A DNA stretch of 63,115 nucleotides from Acetatifactor sp. (GCA_022511385.1 JAFLRN010000007.1:1-63115); one strand, 5' to 3'. Shown: positions 1 through 8,879, numbered from the stretch's first letter. The notes: generated by a model from the sequence alone, not told the origin. Numbers and translations are program-made.

Positions 1-109
1 GGCACTTAGCGAGGTCCTGTCGAGCTTAGTGTCCGCTACGTGTTTTTCCAAGCGGAAGCGTGTCTGCCGGGGGAACATTGCCGGGGCTGGGCGTCCCTCG
101 CCAAGTGCC
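1..109. ncRNA. Candidate structured RNA or large inverted repeat at window edge
   Basis: The first 14 bases and bases 96-109 are complementary at 13 of 14 positions, so this stretch can fold into a long closed stem with GC-rich internal hairpins. No convincing protein frame covers it. I could not match it to 4.5S/SRP RNA (the GGAA-loop core is missing), RNase P RNA or tmRNA. A 6S-like RNA, or the 3' part of an RNA starting outside the window, remains possible. Strand is unknown. From here to position 236 I see no gene. Confidence 0.3.
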
Positions 110-236
110 GACGTGCTCCAACGGTCTGCCGGAAGGATATTGATAGGGCTGGCCTGAATTTGACAACCATTTGGACAGTAACTTTGCTCTTCCTATTTCT
201 AGTAGACAACTCTAGTAAACAACTTCACGTTTTCAT

Positions 237-265
237 TTTACAAACCTCCGTAATTTCTGTATAAT
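237..265 (+). promoter_or_regulatory. Sigma-A promoter of dnaE
   Basis: TTTACA (237-242) and TATAAT (260-265) are separated by 17 bases. The start codon lies 35 bases downstream, with an AAGGAGT ribosome binding site at 287-293. Confidence 0.75.
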
Positions 266-300
266 AAATCCATAGACATTTTTGACAAGGAGTCCACCCC

Positions 301-3300
301 ATGGCATTCGCGCATCTCCACGTCCACACAGAATACTCCCTGCTGGACGGCTCCAACAAAATAAAAGAATATGTGGCCCGTGTAAAGGAGCTTGGCATGG
401 ACAGCGCCGCCATCACCGACCATGGAGTCATGTACGGCGTCATCGACTTTTACAGGGCAGCCAAAGCGGTGGGAATCAAGCCCATCCTGGGTTGCGAGGT
501 CTATGTGGCCCCCCACTCCCGATTTGACAGGGAACTGACCGGCGGCGAGGATCGTTATTACCACCTGGTGCTGCTGGCGGAGAATAACCAGGGTTATGCC
601 AACCTGATGAAGATTGTGAGCAAGGGCTTTACCGAGGGCTATTACTATCGGCCCAGGGTGGATATGGAGGTACTGAACCAATACCATGAGGGCATTATTG
701 CCCTGTCTGCCTGTCTGGCTGGCGAAGTTCAGCGCTGTATTTCCAAAGGGCTGTACGACGAGGCCAGAAAGACGGCCAGAAAATATGAGGACTGTTTTGG
801 GAAAGGCAACTTCTACCTGGAGATGCAGGACCATGGTATGCCGGAGCAGCGCCTTGTCAACACGGAGCTTTTGAAAATGAGCAGGGAGCTCGACATTCCT
901 CTGGTGGTGACCAACGATGTCCACTACACCTACGCTGCGGATGCCGATTCCCATGACATCTTACTGTGCCTTCAGACCGGAAAGAAGCTTGCAGATGAGG
1001 ACAGGATGCGCTACGAGGGCGGCCAATATTATGTCAAGAGCGAGGAGGAGATGAAGGGACTGTTTCCCTATGCCTGGGAGGCAGTGGAGAACACCCAGCG
1101 CATTGCCGACCGCTGTAATGTGGAGATCGAATTTGGCATCACCAAGCTGCCTCATTACGAGGTGCCGGAGGGTTATGACTCCTGGAGTTATCTGAACAAG
1201 CTCTGCGATGATGGACTGAAAGAGCGCTACGGTGACGGAAGTCAGCCTGCGGGGGATACTGGGCAGACCTTGAGAGAGCGGCTGGACTATGAGTTATCCG
1301 TAATCAAAACCATGGGGTATGTGGATTACTTCCTAATTGTATGGGATTTTATTAACTATGCGAGAAGCAACGGCATTCCCGTGGGACCGGGGCGGGGTTC
1401 TGCTGCGGGAAGCATTGTGTCCTACTGTCTGAAGATCACCAACATTGATCCCATCCGCTACAGCTTGCTGTTTGAACGTTTTCTTAATCCGGAAAGGGTA
1501 TCCATGCCCGATATAGATATTGACTTCTGCTTTGAGCGCAGGCAGGAGGTCATCGACTATGTGGGTGAAAAATACGGCTCCGATAAGGTGGTACAGATCG
1601 TCACCTTCGGTACCCTGGCGGCAAAGGCGGTGATCAGGGATGTGGGGCGCGTTATGGACCTTCCCTATAATTTTGTGGATTCTATCGCAAAGCTGATTCC
1701 AAGGGAACTGAATATCACTCTGGATCTTGCATTGGAGAAAAATCCGGAACTGCGCAAGATGTATCAGGAGGATGAGCAGGTCCATTATCTGATTGACATG
1801 AGCAAACGCCTTGAAGGTCTTCCAAGGAATACCTCCATGCACGCTGCAGGCGTTGTGATCTGCCCGAAGTCTGCAGATGAGTTTGTGCCTCTTTCCAGGG
1901 GCAGCGACGGTTCCATCACCACACAGTTCACCATGACCACTCTGGAGGAGCTGGGACTTTTGAAGATGGACTTCCTGGGGCTAAGGACGCTGACGGTGAT
2001 CCATGATGCCGTAAAGTTTATTGAAAAGAGCAAAGGCATCCATATTGATATCGACAATATTGACTACAATGATCCAAAGGTGCTGGCATCCATCGGTACC
2101 GGCAGGACGGAAGGGATATTCCAGCTGGAGAGCGGTGGGATGAAGAGCTTCATGAAGGAGCTGCGGCCACAGAATCTGGAGGATATCATCGCCGGCATCT
2201 CCCTGTACCGGCCGGGCCCAATGGATTTTATCCCCAAATATATCAAAGGAAAAAACAATCACAATGCTGTGGTTTATTCCTGCCCTCAGCTGGAACCGAT
2301 CCTGGCTCCCACCTATGGCTGCATTGTCTACCAGGAGCAGGTGATGCAGATTGTGCGCGACCTGGGTGGATATACCCTGGGGCGCAGCGATCTGGTACGC
2401 CGTGCCATGAGTAAGAAGAAGCAGTCCGTCATGGAGAAGGAGAGGGCCAACTTTATCTACGGCAATGCCGAGGAGGGCGTGCCGGGCTGTGTGGCAAAGG
2501 GCATTGATGAGAAAATCGCAGGCGGCATCTATGAAGACATGATGGATTTTGCAAAGTATGCCTTTAACAAGTCCCATGCGGCCTGCTATGCGGTGGTGGC
2601 ATACCAGACGGCTTTCCTGAAATATTACTATCCGGTGGAGTTTATGGCGGCTCTCATGACCTCTGTAATTGACAATGCCGGAAAGGTCTCGGAGTATATT
2701 CTGCTCTGCCGCAGCCTGGGAATTGAACTTTTACCCCCGGACGTCAACGAGGGCGAGAGCGGATTTTCTGTGTCAGGAAAGAGCATACGCTATGCTCTGA
2801 CAGCCATCCGCGGTGTGGGAAAGCCTGTGATCGAGAGCCTTGTGGAGGAGCGAAACGTCAGGGGACCTTTCGCCAATCTGAAGGATCTCATTACCCGCAC
2901 GGCGGACAAGGAATTGAATAAACGTGTGATAGAGAATTTTATCAAGGCGGGAGCTCTGGACAGCCTTGGCGGCACAAGGAAGCAGTTCATGAGCGTCTAT
3001 GTGCAGATTATGGATCATATCACAAAGGATAAGAAGAGTAATCTGGCAGGGCAGCTCTCCCTTTTTGATATTGCGGACGAATCCCAGAAGGAGGAGTTTG
3101 ATATCCGCATGCCGGAGGTGGGTGAGTACACAAAAGAGATGCTTCTGGCTTTCGAGAAGGAGGTGCTGGGCATCTACCTGAGCGGACATCCCCTGGAGGA
3201 ATATCAGGAGCTCTGGCAGAAATATACCACTAACACCACCGGCGATTTCCTGTTGGATGAGGAAATCGGCAGCATCAAAATGGAGGATCAGGCAATTGTG

Positions 3301-3996
3301 ACCGTCGGGGGTATGGTGGCGGACAAGACGATCAAATACACCAAAAATGACAAGGTCATGGCCTTCTTGAATCTGGAGGATCTGGTGGGGAACGTGGAAG
3401 TGGTGGTCTTTCCGAGAGATTACGAGAAATACAGCACTTTGATCCAGGAGGATGCGAAGCTGTTCATCCGTGGGCGGGTCTCTGCGGAGGAGGACAAGGA
3501 CGGTAAGCTGATCTGTGAACAGATCGTCACCTTTGAGGAGGCAGCCGGGCTGGAGGAAGGGCAGCCGCTGTTTCAGGAGCGTTTCCGTGGAGGCTATAAT
3601 GGCGGAAGGCGCAGCTATGGTGGTTACGGCATGGGTTCTGCCAGGAATGCTGGCCCCGGTGGTGTAAGCGACGGGAATGGATTTGGCGGTTTTGCTGCAG
3701 GCCAGGAAGGAAAAGGCGCCCAATCCGGACAGGGAGCTATCCATGGAAACGGTAGCATGAATAAAATGCCTAACGGTATCTGGATCCAGTTTCCAACCCC
3801 TGAGAGCTACCAGGCACGGGAACAGGAATTGCTTGCGGCTCTTGCGGATTCCGACGGCAACGACGACGTGGTGATCTATGTAAAAGCTCTAAAGAGCATT
3901 AAAGTGCTGCCGCCCAACCGTCGTGTCCGGGCCGATGAGGCGCTGGCTGAGAAGCTTCGGGAAACTTTTGGGCAGGATAACGTAAAAATTCGTTGA
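301..3996 (+). CDS. dnaE: DNA polymerase III alpha subunit, DnaE1 type
   Basis: Replicative DNA polymerase catalytic subunit (1231 aa). The N-terminal PHP domain opens with histidines at residues 5, 7 and 9. The palm carries PDIDIDF at 403-409, whose aspartates (404, 406, 408) bind the catalytic metals. A beta-clamp binding motif QLSLFD lies at 918-923, before an OB-fold region. Roughly residues 1094-1153 form a Gly/Tyr/Arg/Ser-rich segment not usual in DnaE, which helps explain a length above the typical 1150-1160 aa. The ATG has a good ribosome binding site and its own promoter. pfkA follows on the same strand with a separate promoter. Identification is certain; the role of the glycine-rich insert is unknown. 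Confidence 0.98.
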   Translation: MAFAHLHVHTEYSLLDGSNKIKEYVARVKELGMDSAAITDHGVMYGVIDFYRAAKAVGIKPILGCEVYVAPHSRFDRELTGGEDRYYHLVLLAENNQGYANLMKIVSKGFTEGYYYRPRVDMEVLNQYHEGIIALSACLAGEVQRCISKGLYDEARKTARKYEDCFGKGNFYLEMQDHGMPEQRLVNTELLKMSRELDIPLVVTNDVHYTYAADADSHDILLCLQTGKKLADEDRMRYEGGQYYVKSEEEMKGLFPYAWEAVENTQRIADRCNVEIEFGITKLPHYEVPEGYDSWSYLNKLCDDGLKERYGDGSQPAGDTGQTLRERLDYELSVIKTMGYVDYFLIVWDFINYARSNGIPVGPGRGSAAGSIVSYCLKITNIDPIRYSLLFERFLNPERVSMPDIDIDFCFERRQEVIDYVGEKYGSDKVVQIVTFGTLAAKAVIRDVGRVMDLPYNFVDSIAKLIPRELNITLDLALEKNPELRKMYQEDEQVHYLIDMSKRLEGLPRNTSMHAAGVVICPKSADEFVPLSRGSDGSITTQFTMTTLEELGLLKMDFLGLRTLTVIHDAVKFIEKSKGIHIDIDNIDYNDPKVLASIGTGRTEGIFQLESGGMKSFMKELRPQNLEDIIAGISLYRPGPMDFIPKYIKGKNNHNAVVYSCPQLEPILAPTYGCIVYQEQVMQIVRDLGGYTLGRSDLVRRAMSKKKQSVMEKERANFIYGNAEEGVPGCVAKGIDEKIAGGIYEDMMDFAKYAFNKSHAACYAVVAYQTAFLKYYYPVEFMAALMTSVIDNAGKVSEYILLCRSLGIELLPPDVNEGESGFSVSGKSIRYALTAIRGVGKPVIESLVEERNVRGPFANLKDLITRTADKELNKRVIENFIKAGALDSLGGTRKQFMSVYVQIMDHITKDKKSNLAGQLSLFDIADESQKEEFDIRMPEVGEYTKEMLLAFEKEVLGIYLSGHPLEEYQELWQKYTTNTTGDFLLDEEIGSIKMEDQAIVTVGGMVADKTIKYTKNDKVMAFLNLEDLVGNVEVVVFPRDYEKYSTLIQEDAKLFIRGRVSAEEDKDGKLICEQIVTFEEAAGLEEGQPLFQERFRGGYNGGRRSYGGYGMGSARNAGPGGVSDGNGFGGFAAGQEGKGAQSGQGAIHGNGSMNKMPNGIWIQFPTPESYQAREQELLAALADSDGNDDVVIYVKALKSIKVLPPNRRVRADEALAEKLRETFGQDNVKIR

Positions 3997-4013
3997 AGTT
4001 ATTGTACAGCCTA

Positions 4014-4042
4014 TTGAAAACCGTTTAAAAATGCATTAAAAT
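4014..4042 (+). promoter_or_regulatory. Sigma-A promoter of pfkA
   Basis: TTGAAA (4014-4019) and TAAAAT (4037-4042) are separated by 17 bases, just downstream of the dnaE stop codon. The pfkA start codon is 54 bases further on. Confidence 0.65.
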
Positions 4043-4096
4043 AGGTAACTAGGGTATATGAGATATGATTCATCGTCATCGGGAGGAAAGTAAGTC

Positions 4097-5071
4097 ATGG
4101 CAAGTGAGATAAAGACCATTGCAGTTTTGACAAGTGGAGGCGACGCTCCGGGCATGAATGCTGCTATCCGTGCAGTAGCCCGCACAGCCATTTCCAGAGG
4201 CCTGAAAATAAAGGGCATTAAGCGCGGCTATATGGGCTTGTTGAACGAGGAAATTTCAGATATGGAGCCTCGCCACGTTTCTGATATCATACAGAGGGGC
4301 GGTACCATCCTGGGAACTGCAAGATGTCTGGAATTCCAGAGGCTGGAGGTACAGCAGAAGGCGGCGGAAATCTGCAGGAAGCATGGAATTGACGGCATTG
4401 TAGTCATTGGCGGCGACGGTTCCTACAGAGGAGCCCAGGCCCTTTCCAGACAGGGCATCAATACTGTTGGACTGCCCGGTACCATTGATCTTGATATTGC
4501 CTGTACCGATTATACTATCGGTTTTGACACCGCGGTGAACACTGCCATGCAGGCCATCGACAAGGTGAAAGATACCTCATCCTCCCATGAGAGGTGCAGC
4601 ATCATTGAGGTTATGGGCCGAAACGCTGGATATATTGCACTCTGGTGCGGTATTTCCAACGGCGCAGAGGACATTCTGCTTCCTGAGAAGTATGACTATG
4701 ACGAGCAGGAGATCATTAACCATATTATTGCAAGCCGTAAGAAGGGCAAGACCCATCACCTGATCATTAATGCGGAGGGCATCGGCCATTCCGTTTCCAT
4801 GGCAAGACGGATTGAGGCAGCCACCGGTATGGAGGCCCGGGCTACCATTCTGGGCTACATGCAGCGGGGCGGAAATCCTACGGCCAGGGATCGCTATTAC
4901 GCTTCCATCATGGGGGCCAAGGCGGTGGATGCGATGCTCCAGGGAAAGACCAACCGTGTGATCTGTCATGGGAACGGTCAGTTCTTTGATATGGACATTG
5001 AGGAAGCGTTGCAGATGCAAAAGCATATCGATGAGTATCAGTATGAGGTCGCCCAGATGCTGACAATCTGA
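4097..5071 (+). CDS. pfkA: ATP-dependent 6-phosphofructokinase
   Basis: Phosphorylates fructose 6-phosphate to fructose 1,6-bisphosphate, the committed step of glycolysis. The protein has 324 aa, normal for the bacterial tetrameric enzyme. The N-terminal nucleotide loop reads TSGGDAPGMNAAIR. GGDGSYRGA has the glycines of ATP-dependent rather than pyrophosphate-dependent enzymes. The catalytic loop PGTIDLDI keeps T129, D131 and D133, but residue 132 is Leu where the family normally has Asn. Downstream motifs DTSSSHER, EVMGRNAGY and QRGGNP are present. The GGGAGGAAAG ribosome binding site lies 7-8 bases before the ATG. A terminator-like hairpin follows. Confidence 0.96.
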   Translation: MASEIKTIAVLTSGGDAPGMNAAIRAVARTAISRGLKIKGIKRGYMGLLNEEISDMEPRHVSDIIQRGGTILGTARCLEFQRLEVQQKAAEICRKHGIDGIVVIGGDGSYRGAQALSRQGINTVGLPGTIDLDIACTDYTIGFDTAVNTAMQAIDKVKDTSSSHERCSIIEVMGRNAGYIALWCGISNGAEDILLPEKYDYDEQEIINHIIASRKKGKTHHLIINAEGIGHSVSMARRIEAATGMEARATILGYMQRGGNPTARDRYYASIMGAKAVDAMLQGKTNRVICHGNGQFFDMDIEEALQMQKHIDEYQYEVAQMLTI

Positions 5072-5136
5072 GAAACAACGGAAATCCAAGGTGTTACAGT
5101 ATTGAAGGCAGGCATGGAAGCGCCTAAGAAAATGAG

Positions 5137-5167
5137 CGGCTCTCCCGGATGGGAGGGCCGTCTTTGT
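5137..5167 (+). terminator. Intrinsic terminator after pfkA
   Basis: Ten-base stem CGGCTCTCCC / GGGAGGGCCG with a GGAT loop, followed by TCTTTGT. It lies between pfkA and the next gene. The T-run is short, so it may be only partly effective. Confidence 0.6.
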
Positions 5168-5181
5168 AAAGGAGAACGCTG

Positions 5182-5973
5182 ATGATCACCAGTTCATCAA
5201 ACACGAAAGTCAAACAGGTGGTGCGATGGCAGAACAAAGCCAGAGAACGGCGTGAGGCAGGTATTTTCCTGACAGAAGGCTTCAAACTGTTTCGGGAGGC
5301 GCCGGAAGAGAGCATTCGGGAAGCCTACCTGTCAGAGGGGGCGCTGGAAAGGCTGGAGACGGAAAGAAACTTAAAGGAAAAGCTGAATCGCGTCGGTTAC
5401 GAGACAGTATCCGGGGAGGTCTTTCAGAAAATGTCTGACACCAACGCTCCCCAGGGAATCCTGTGCGTGGTCCGGCGGCCGGAATACGAGCTGGATCAGC
5501 TTTTGAATACCCCGACGCCGCTTTTGGTGGTGCTGGAAAACCTGCAGGACCCTGGAAACCTGGGAACTATCCTGCGGACTGGTGAAGGAGCAGGGATAAC
5601 GGGTGTAATATTAGGAAGAGAAACGGTTGATATTTTTAGCCCTAAAACTATCCGGGCTACGATGGGCTCTATCTTCCGGGTCCCTTTTGTGTGTGTGGAG
5701 GACCTGGTCCAGACAATTGAAACCATTCGGAAACGGGGCGTGCAGACCTACGCTGCTCATTTGTCGGGACGAAGCTATTATGACGGTTTTTCTTTTCAGG
5801 GAGGTACAGCGTTCCTGATCGGAAATGAGGGAAAGGGCTTAAGCGCCGAAATCACGGCACTGGCAGACGGTTTGCTGCGCATTCCCATGGAGGGCAGGGT
5901 GGAATCCCTGAATGCAGCCGTGGCAGCGGCTCTTCTTATATATGAAGCACACAGGCAACGGCAGGCAGAATAA
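5182..5973 (+). CDS. TrmH/SpoU-family RNA 2'-O-methyltransferase
   Basis: S-adenosylmethionine-dependent RNA ribose methyltransferase of the SPOUT superfamily (263 aa), probably acting on 23S rRNA like RlmB or TsnR. An N-terminal substrate-binding domain (about residues 1-100) is followed by the knotted catalytic domain. Motif 1 is LQDPGNLGTILRTGEGAG with the catalytic Asn and Arg, motif 2 is FLIGNEGKGL, and motif 3 is VESLNAAVAAALLIYEA. The ATG has an AAGGAG ribosome binding site. It sits directly downstream of pfkA, a common arrangement in this lineage. The exact target nucleotide cannot be deduced from sequence. Confidence 0.92.
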   Translation: MITSSSNTKVKQVVRWQNKARERREAGIFLTEGFKLFREAPEESIREAYLSEGALERLETERNLKEKLNRVGYETVSGEVFQKMSDTNAPQGILCVVRRPEYELDQLLNTPTPLLVVLENLQDPGNLGTILRTGEGAGITGVILGRETVDIFSPKTIRATMGSIFRVPFVCVEDLVQTIETIRKRGVQTYAAHLSGRSYYDGFSFQGGTAFLIGNEGKGLSAEITALADGLLRIPMEGRVESLNAAVAAALLIYEAHRQRQAE

Positions 5974-5983
5974 TGTCCGCAAA

Positions 5984-6100
5984 GGGCAGAGTCAGATGTC
6001 CGAATACACAGTTGCCGAGCTTGCTCGGGCAGATGTGTATTTGGGCATCTGACGAGCGAATGCGAACCCGGAAAACCGCAGGTTTTTCGGGTCTCTGCCC
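5984..6100 (+). other. Three-way-junction inverted-repeat element between trmH and proC
   Basis: An outer 8-base perfect stem (GGGCAGAG at 5984-5991 with CTCTGCCC at 6093-6100) encloses two long hairpins. The first pairs 5992-6010 with 6034-6052 and has an inner stem 6013-6020/6023-6031. The second pairs 6066-6077 with 6081-6092. Deviations are mainly G-U pairs or a single bulge, which suggests an RNA-level fold. It lies 43 bases upstream of proC and could act as a leader, processing or termination structure, or be a dispersed palindromic repeat. There is no U-tract, so it is not a classical terminator. Confidence 0.7.
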
Positions 6101-6142
6101 GTAACTTACAACATGGCATCATGCCTGAGAACGGAGGAGATC

Positions 6143-6949
6143 ATGAAGATAGGTTTTATCGGTTTAGGAAACATGGCCACAGCCATGATTGGCGGCATAC
6201 TGGCGAGGGGGCTGGTGGAGCCGGAGGATATTATTGGATCTGCAAAGACGGCGGAAACAGTTAAGCTTGTGAAGGAAAAGTATAAAATAACAGCCATTAC
6301 CGATAACAGGCGGGTGGCTAAGGAGGCAGATGTTTTATTTCTGGCGGTGAAACCTGTTTTTTTCCCCGAGATAATTGAGGAGATTAAGGATGTAGTCCGG
6401 GGGGAGACCATTGTCGTCAGCATTGCAGCGGGCCGTGACCTGGCTTACCTGCAGGAGGCCTTTGGCAGGGCCAGTCTGAAACTGATCCGCTGTATGCCCA
6501 ACACACCGGCTTTGGTACTGGAAGGCTGTACCGGTGTATGTCCGGGACAACAGGTGACGGCTGGGGAAATTGATAAGGTGATGGAACTGTTGAATGCCTT
6601 TGGAAGGGCTTATGTGGTGCCGGAACGCCTGATGGACGTTGTGGTGGGTGTCAGCGGCAGCTCACCGGCATATGTGTTTATGTTCATCGAGGCTATGGCA
6701 GATGCAGCTGTGGCAGGGGGAATGCCACGGCAGCAGGCGTATGAATTTGCTGCTCAGGCGGTGCTGGGAAGCGCAAAGCTGGTACTGGAGACGGGGCTTC
6801 ATCCCGGGCAGCTGAAGGATATGGTATGTTCTCCCGGCGGAACCACCATTCAGGCGGTGAAGGTCCTGGAGGAAAAGGGCTTCCGCGCTGCAGTTATGGA
6901 CGCCATGGCGGCCTGTATGGAAAAATCCATGGAGATGTTTAAAAGATAA
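6143..6949 (+). CDS. proC: Pyrroline-5-carboxylate reductase
   Basis: Catalyses the last step of proline biosynthesis, reducing pyrroline-5-carboxylate with NAD(P)H. The protein has 268 aa from the chosen ATG at 6143, preceded by GGAGGA; an in-frame ATG 30 bases earlier has no ribosome binding site. The Rossmann motif GFIGLGNMATAM is at the N-terminus. The family signature region includes RCMPNTPALVLEG and, toward the C-terminus, VCSPGGTTIQAV. It follows the large hairpin element at 5984-6100. The promoter of the next gene starts within a few bases of its stop codon. Confidence 0.96.
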   Translation: MKIGFIGLGNMATAMIGGILARGLVEPEDIIGSAKTAETVKLVKEKYKITAITDNRRVAKEADVLFLAVKPVFFPEIIEEIKDVVRGETIVVSIAAGRDLAYLQEAFGRASLKLIRCMPNTPALVLEGCTGVCPGQQVTAGEIDKVMELLNAFGRAYVVPERLMDVVVGVSGSSPAYVFMFIEAMADAAVAGGMPRQQAYEFAAQAVLGSAKLVLETGLHPGQLKDMVCSPGGTTIQAVKVLEEKGFRAAVMDAMAACMEKSMEMFKR

Positions 6950-6952
6950 GGG

Positions 6953-6981
6953 TTGACAAATAAGTTTGCTTTTGATATGAT
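6953..6981 (+). promoter_or_regulatory. Sigma-A promoter of the SH3/SleB hydrolase gene
   Basis: Consensus TTGACA (6953-6958) and TATGAT (6976-6981) with a 17-base spacer, starting just after the proC stop codon. An AT-rich leader of about 80 bases leads to the TAGGAGG ribosome binding site. Confidence 0.85.
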
Positions 6982-7067
6982 ACATTCTGTAACAAATTTA
7001 ACAACTTTGTAATAAAATTATTAAGAAATGAGACAATTATTGTTAAATTTTGTTAGGAGGTATTCAT

Positions 7068-8132
7068 ATGGCAAAAAGCAGAAAACGGTTTACTGCGTTG
7101 CTGGGACTTGTTCTATGTTGTTCCCTGACAGTGGAGAGTATGACCGTTCGGGCTGGAAGCCTGGATGATCTGAAGGGCGGCCTGTCAGCAGTGCTGAATC
7201 CCGGAGCGTCCAGTTCTACGGAAATTATGAATGCTACAGCCACGGCATTGAATCTGAACCTCTCTGTAGAAGAGGAACAGGAGAGTACGCTGGTGATGGC
7301 AAACGTAAAAAACGCTTTGAATGTGCGGTGCGATGCCGGTGAAGACGCAGATAGGGTCGGTAAGCTTTATAAGGATTGCGGCGGCACGATCTTGGAGAGA
7401 CGGGACGGATGGACAAAGCTTCAGTCCGGCAATATTGTTGGATGGGCTTCAGACGAGTATCTGTTGTTTGGCGAAGATGCTCTTGCTCTGGCAAATGACG
7501 TTGGAAAAATGATTGCTACTGTTGACACGGAAGCTCTGCGGGTTCGCCGGGAGCCCAGCACGGAGGCGTCCATTCTTGGCAATCTGCCCCGGGGGGAGAT
7601 TGTTGAGGTGCTCGATGAAAGTGAAGATGGCTGGGTATGTGTGGATTACGAAGGAGAGGACGGCTGGGTATCCGCTGCTTATGTCTCTATGGATTTCCTG
7701 ATAGACGCAGGAGAGACCATGGAAGAGATCAAAGCTAGAGAGGAAGCTGAGCGTGAGGCAAAGCGACATGTAAACTACGGTCAGTACACTACCGACGCAG
7801 ATACTATGTTGCTGCTGGCGGCGCTGATTTATTGCGAAGCAGGCGGCGAGAGCTACGAAGGACAGGTTGCGGTGGGTGCTGTGGTAATGAACCGTGTGAG
7901 AAGTTCTGCGTACCCTGACAGTATCCACGGTGTCATCTATGCGTCCGGACAGTTTACGCCTGCTATGAGCGGCAAGGTAAACAAAGTGTATGAGTCCGGT
8001 AATATCAAGGAAAGCTGTATCCGGGCTGCGGAGGAAGCGATCTCAGGCGTATCCAATGTGGGAGATCTGACCCACTTCCGCAGAAATAACGGACGAGAAG
8101 GTCTTGTGATCGGAAACCATGTATTCTATTAA
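7068..8132 (+). CDS. Secreted cell wall hydrolase with two SH3 domains and a SleB-like domain
   Basis: Predicted exported peptidoglycan hydrolase (354 aa). A Lys/Arg-rich N-terminus and hydrophobic stretch ending near VRAG form a signal peptide. Two bacterial SH3 domains follow (about residues 75-130 and 145-205; LNVRCDAG and LRVRREPS start the repeats). A charged linker leads to a C-terminal Hydrolase_2/SleB domain with the family-typical LLAALIYCEAGGESYEGQVAVGAV split over its first helix and the FTPAMSG segment. SleB relatives cleave cortex or wall peptidoglycan. Without spore genes nearby, a vegetative wall role is equally likely. The TAGGAGG site fixes the ATG at 7068. Confidence 0.88.
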   Translation: MAKSRKRFTALLGLVLCCSLTVESMTVRAGSLDDLKGGLSAVLNPGASSSTEIMNATATALNLNLSVEEEQESTLVMANVKNALNVRCDAGEDADRVGKLYKDCGGTILERRDGWTKLQSGNIVGWASDEYLLFGEDALALANDVGKMIATVDTEALRVRREPSTEASILGNLPRGEIVEVLDESEDGWVCVDYEGEDGWVSAAYVSMDFLIDAGETMEEIKAREEAEREAKRHVNYGQYTTDADTMLLLAALIYCEAGGESYEGQVAVGAVVMNRVRSSAYPDSIHGVIYASGQFTPAMSGKVNKVYESGNIKESCIRAAEEAISGVSNVGDLTHFRRNNGREGLVIGNHVFY

Positions 8133-8145
8133 TACGATGACTTTT

Positions 8146-8177
8146 AAGGCGCAGGAATTGTCCTGCGCCTTATTAAT
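8146..8177 (+). terminator. Terminator after the SleB-like gene
   Basis: Perfect 11-base stem AAGGCGCAGGA / TCCTGCGCCTT with an ATTG loop, then ATTAAT. The flanking T-run on the 5' side makes it potentially bidirectional. Confidence 0.75.
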
Positions 8178-8199
8178 GCCAAATCCTGTGAGAAAGAGA

Positions 8200-8228
8200 T
8201 TGCCCAAATGGCATATTTGTAGTAAACT
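8200..8228 (+). promoter_or_regulatory. Probable promoter of the NfeD-SPFH operon
   Basis: TTGCCC (8200-8205) and TAAACT (8223-8228) are separated by 17 bases, downstream of a terminator and 54 bases before the NfeD start codon. Confidence 0.45.
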
Positions 8229-8281
8229 ATGGGTAGTAATAGAGTGACGATACAAAGGTTGCGGAAAGGCGTGGTATTAAA

Positions 8282-8818
8282 ATGAACGAGATGATAATAG
8301 TTTGGCTTGTTGTGCTGATCGTTGCCATAGGCGTGGAGGTCTATAGCTTGGGCATTACATCGATTTGGTTTGCTGGCGGGGCGCTGGTGTCCATTCTGGC
8401 TGCAATCCTGCATGCACCGATATTTTTGCAGGTGATACTGTTTTTTGTGGTATCAATGGTCTTGCTCATCTTTACCAGACCGGTGGCGGTGAGGTATTTC
8501 AACAAAGACCGAGTGAAGACCAATGTGGAAAGCATGGTGGGCCGGCAGGCGGTGGTTACCGGGGAGATCGATAATCTGCATGGAATCGGACGTGTCACTG
8601 TCGGCGGACAGGAGTGGAGCGCCCGGAGTCTGGACGAAGGACAGCGGATTCCGGTGGGAAGCGTGGTGAATGTTGTCTCAATCAGCGGAGTGAAGCTGGT
8701 GGTAAAGGTTGACGAGCAGATGAAGCGGGTGGATCCTGAAAGCTTGAAGAATCAGGTGCCCGAACCCATGAGTGTGTCACAGATGGAAGAAATGGAGTCC
8801 AATGCTGACCGGCAGTAG
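8282..8818 (+). CDS. NfeD-family membrane protein
   Basis: Short NfeD homologue (178 aa). The N-terminal half is a block of hydrophobic helices (about residues 4-70, broken by FAGGA and HAPIFLQ). It is followed by a soluble OB-fold NfeD domain (about 85-145: VGRQAVVTGEIDN, GRVTVGGQEWSARS, VVNVVSISGVKLVVK). NfeD proteins pair with SPFH/stomatin-like proteins in membrane microdomains, and an SPFH gene follows 61 bases downstream, supporting one operon. This short form lacks the ClpP-like protease domain of long NfeD. The C-terminal tail is acidic and ends in Met/Glu-rich sequence. Confidence 0.9.
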   Translation: MNEMIIVWLVVLIVAIGVEVYSLGITSIWFAGGALVSILAAILHAPIFLQVILFFVVSMVLLIFTRPVAVRYFNKDRVKTNVESMVGRQAVVTGEIDNLHGIGRVTVGGQEWSARSLDEGQRIPVGSVVNVVSISGVKLVVKVDEQMKRVDPESLKNQVPEPMSVSQMEEMESNADRQ

Positions 8819-8879
8819 GTTGGCGGGATAACATAAAGTGTGCGTACTGTCACGTAAACAGTACAGAAAGAGGTAGAAA

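Noticed and set aside
1..109. SRP/4.5S RNA, RNase P RNA or tmRNA
   Set aside because: The conserved core sequences of these RNAs were not found; kept only as an unknown structured region.
40..264. 74-codon plus-strand frame before dnaE
   Set aside because: No ribosome binding site, overlaps the structured region and the dnaE promoter.
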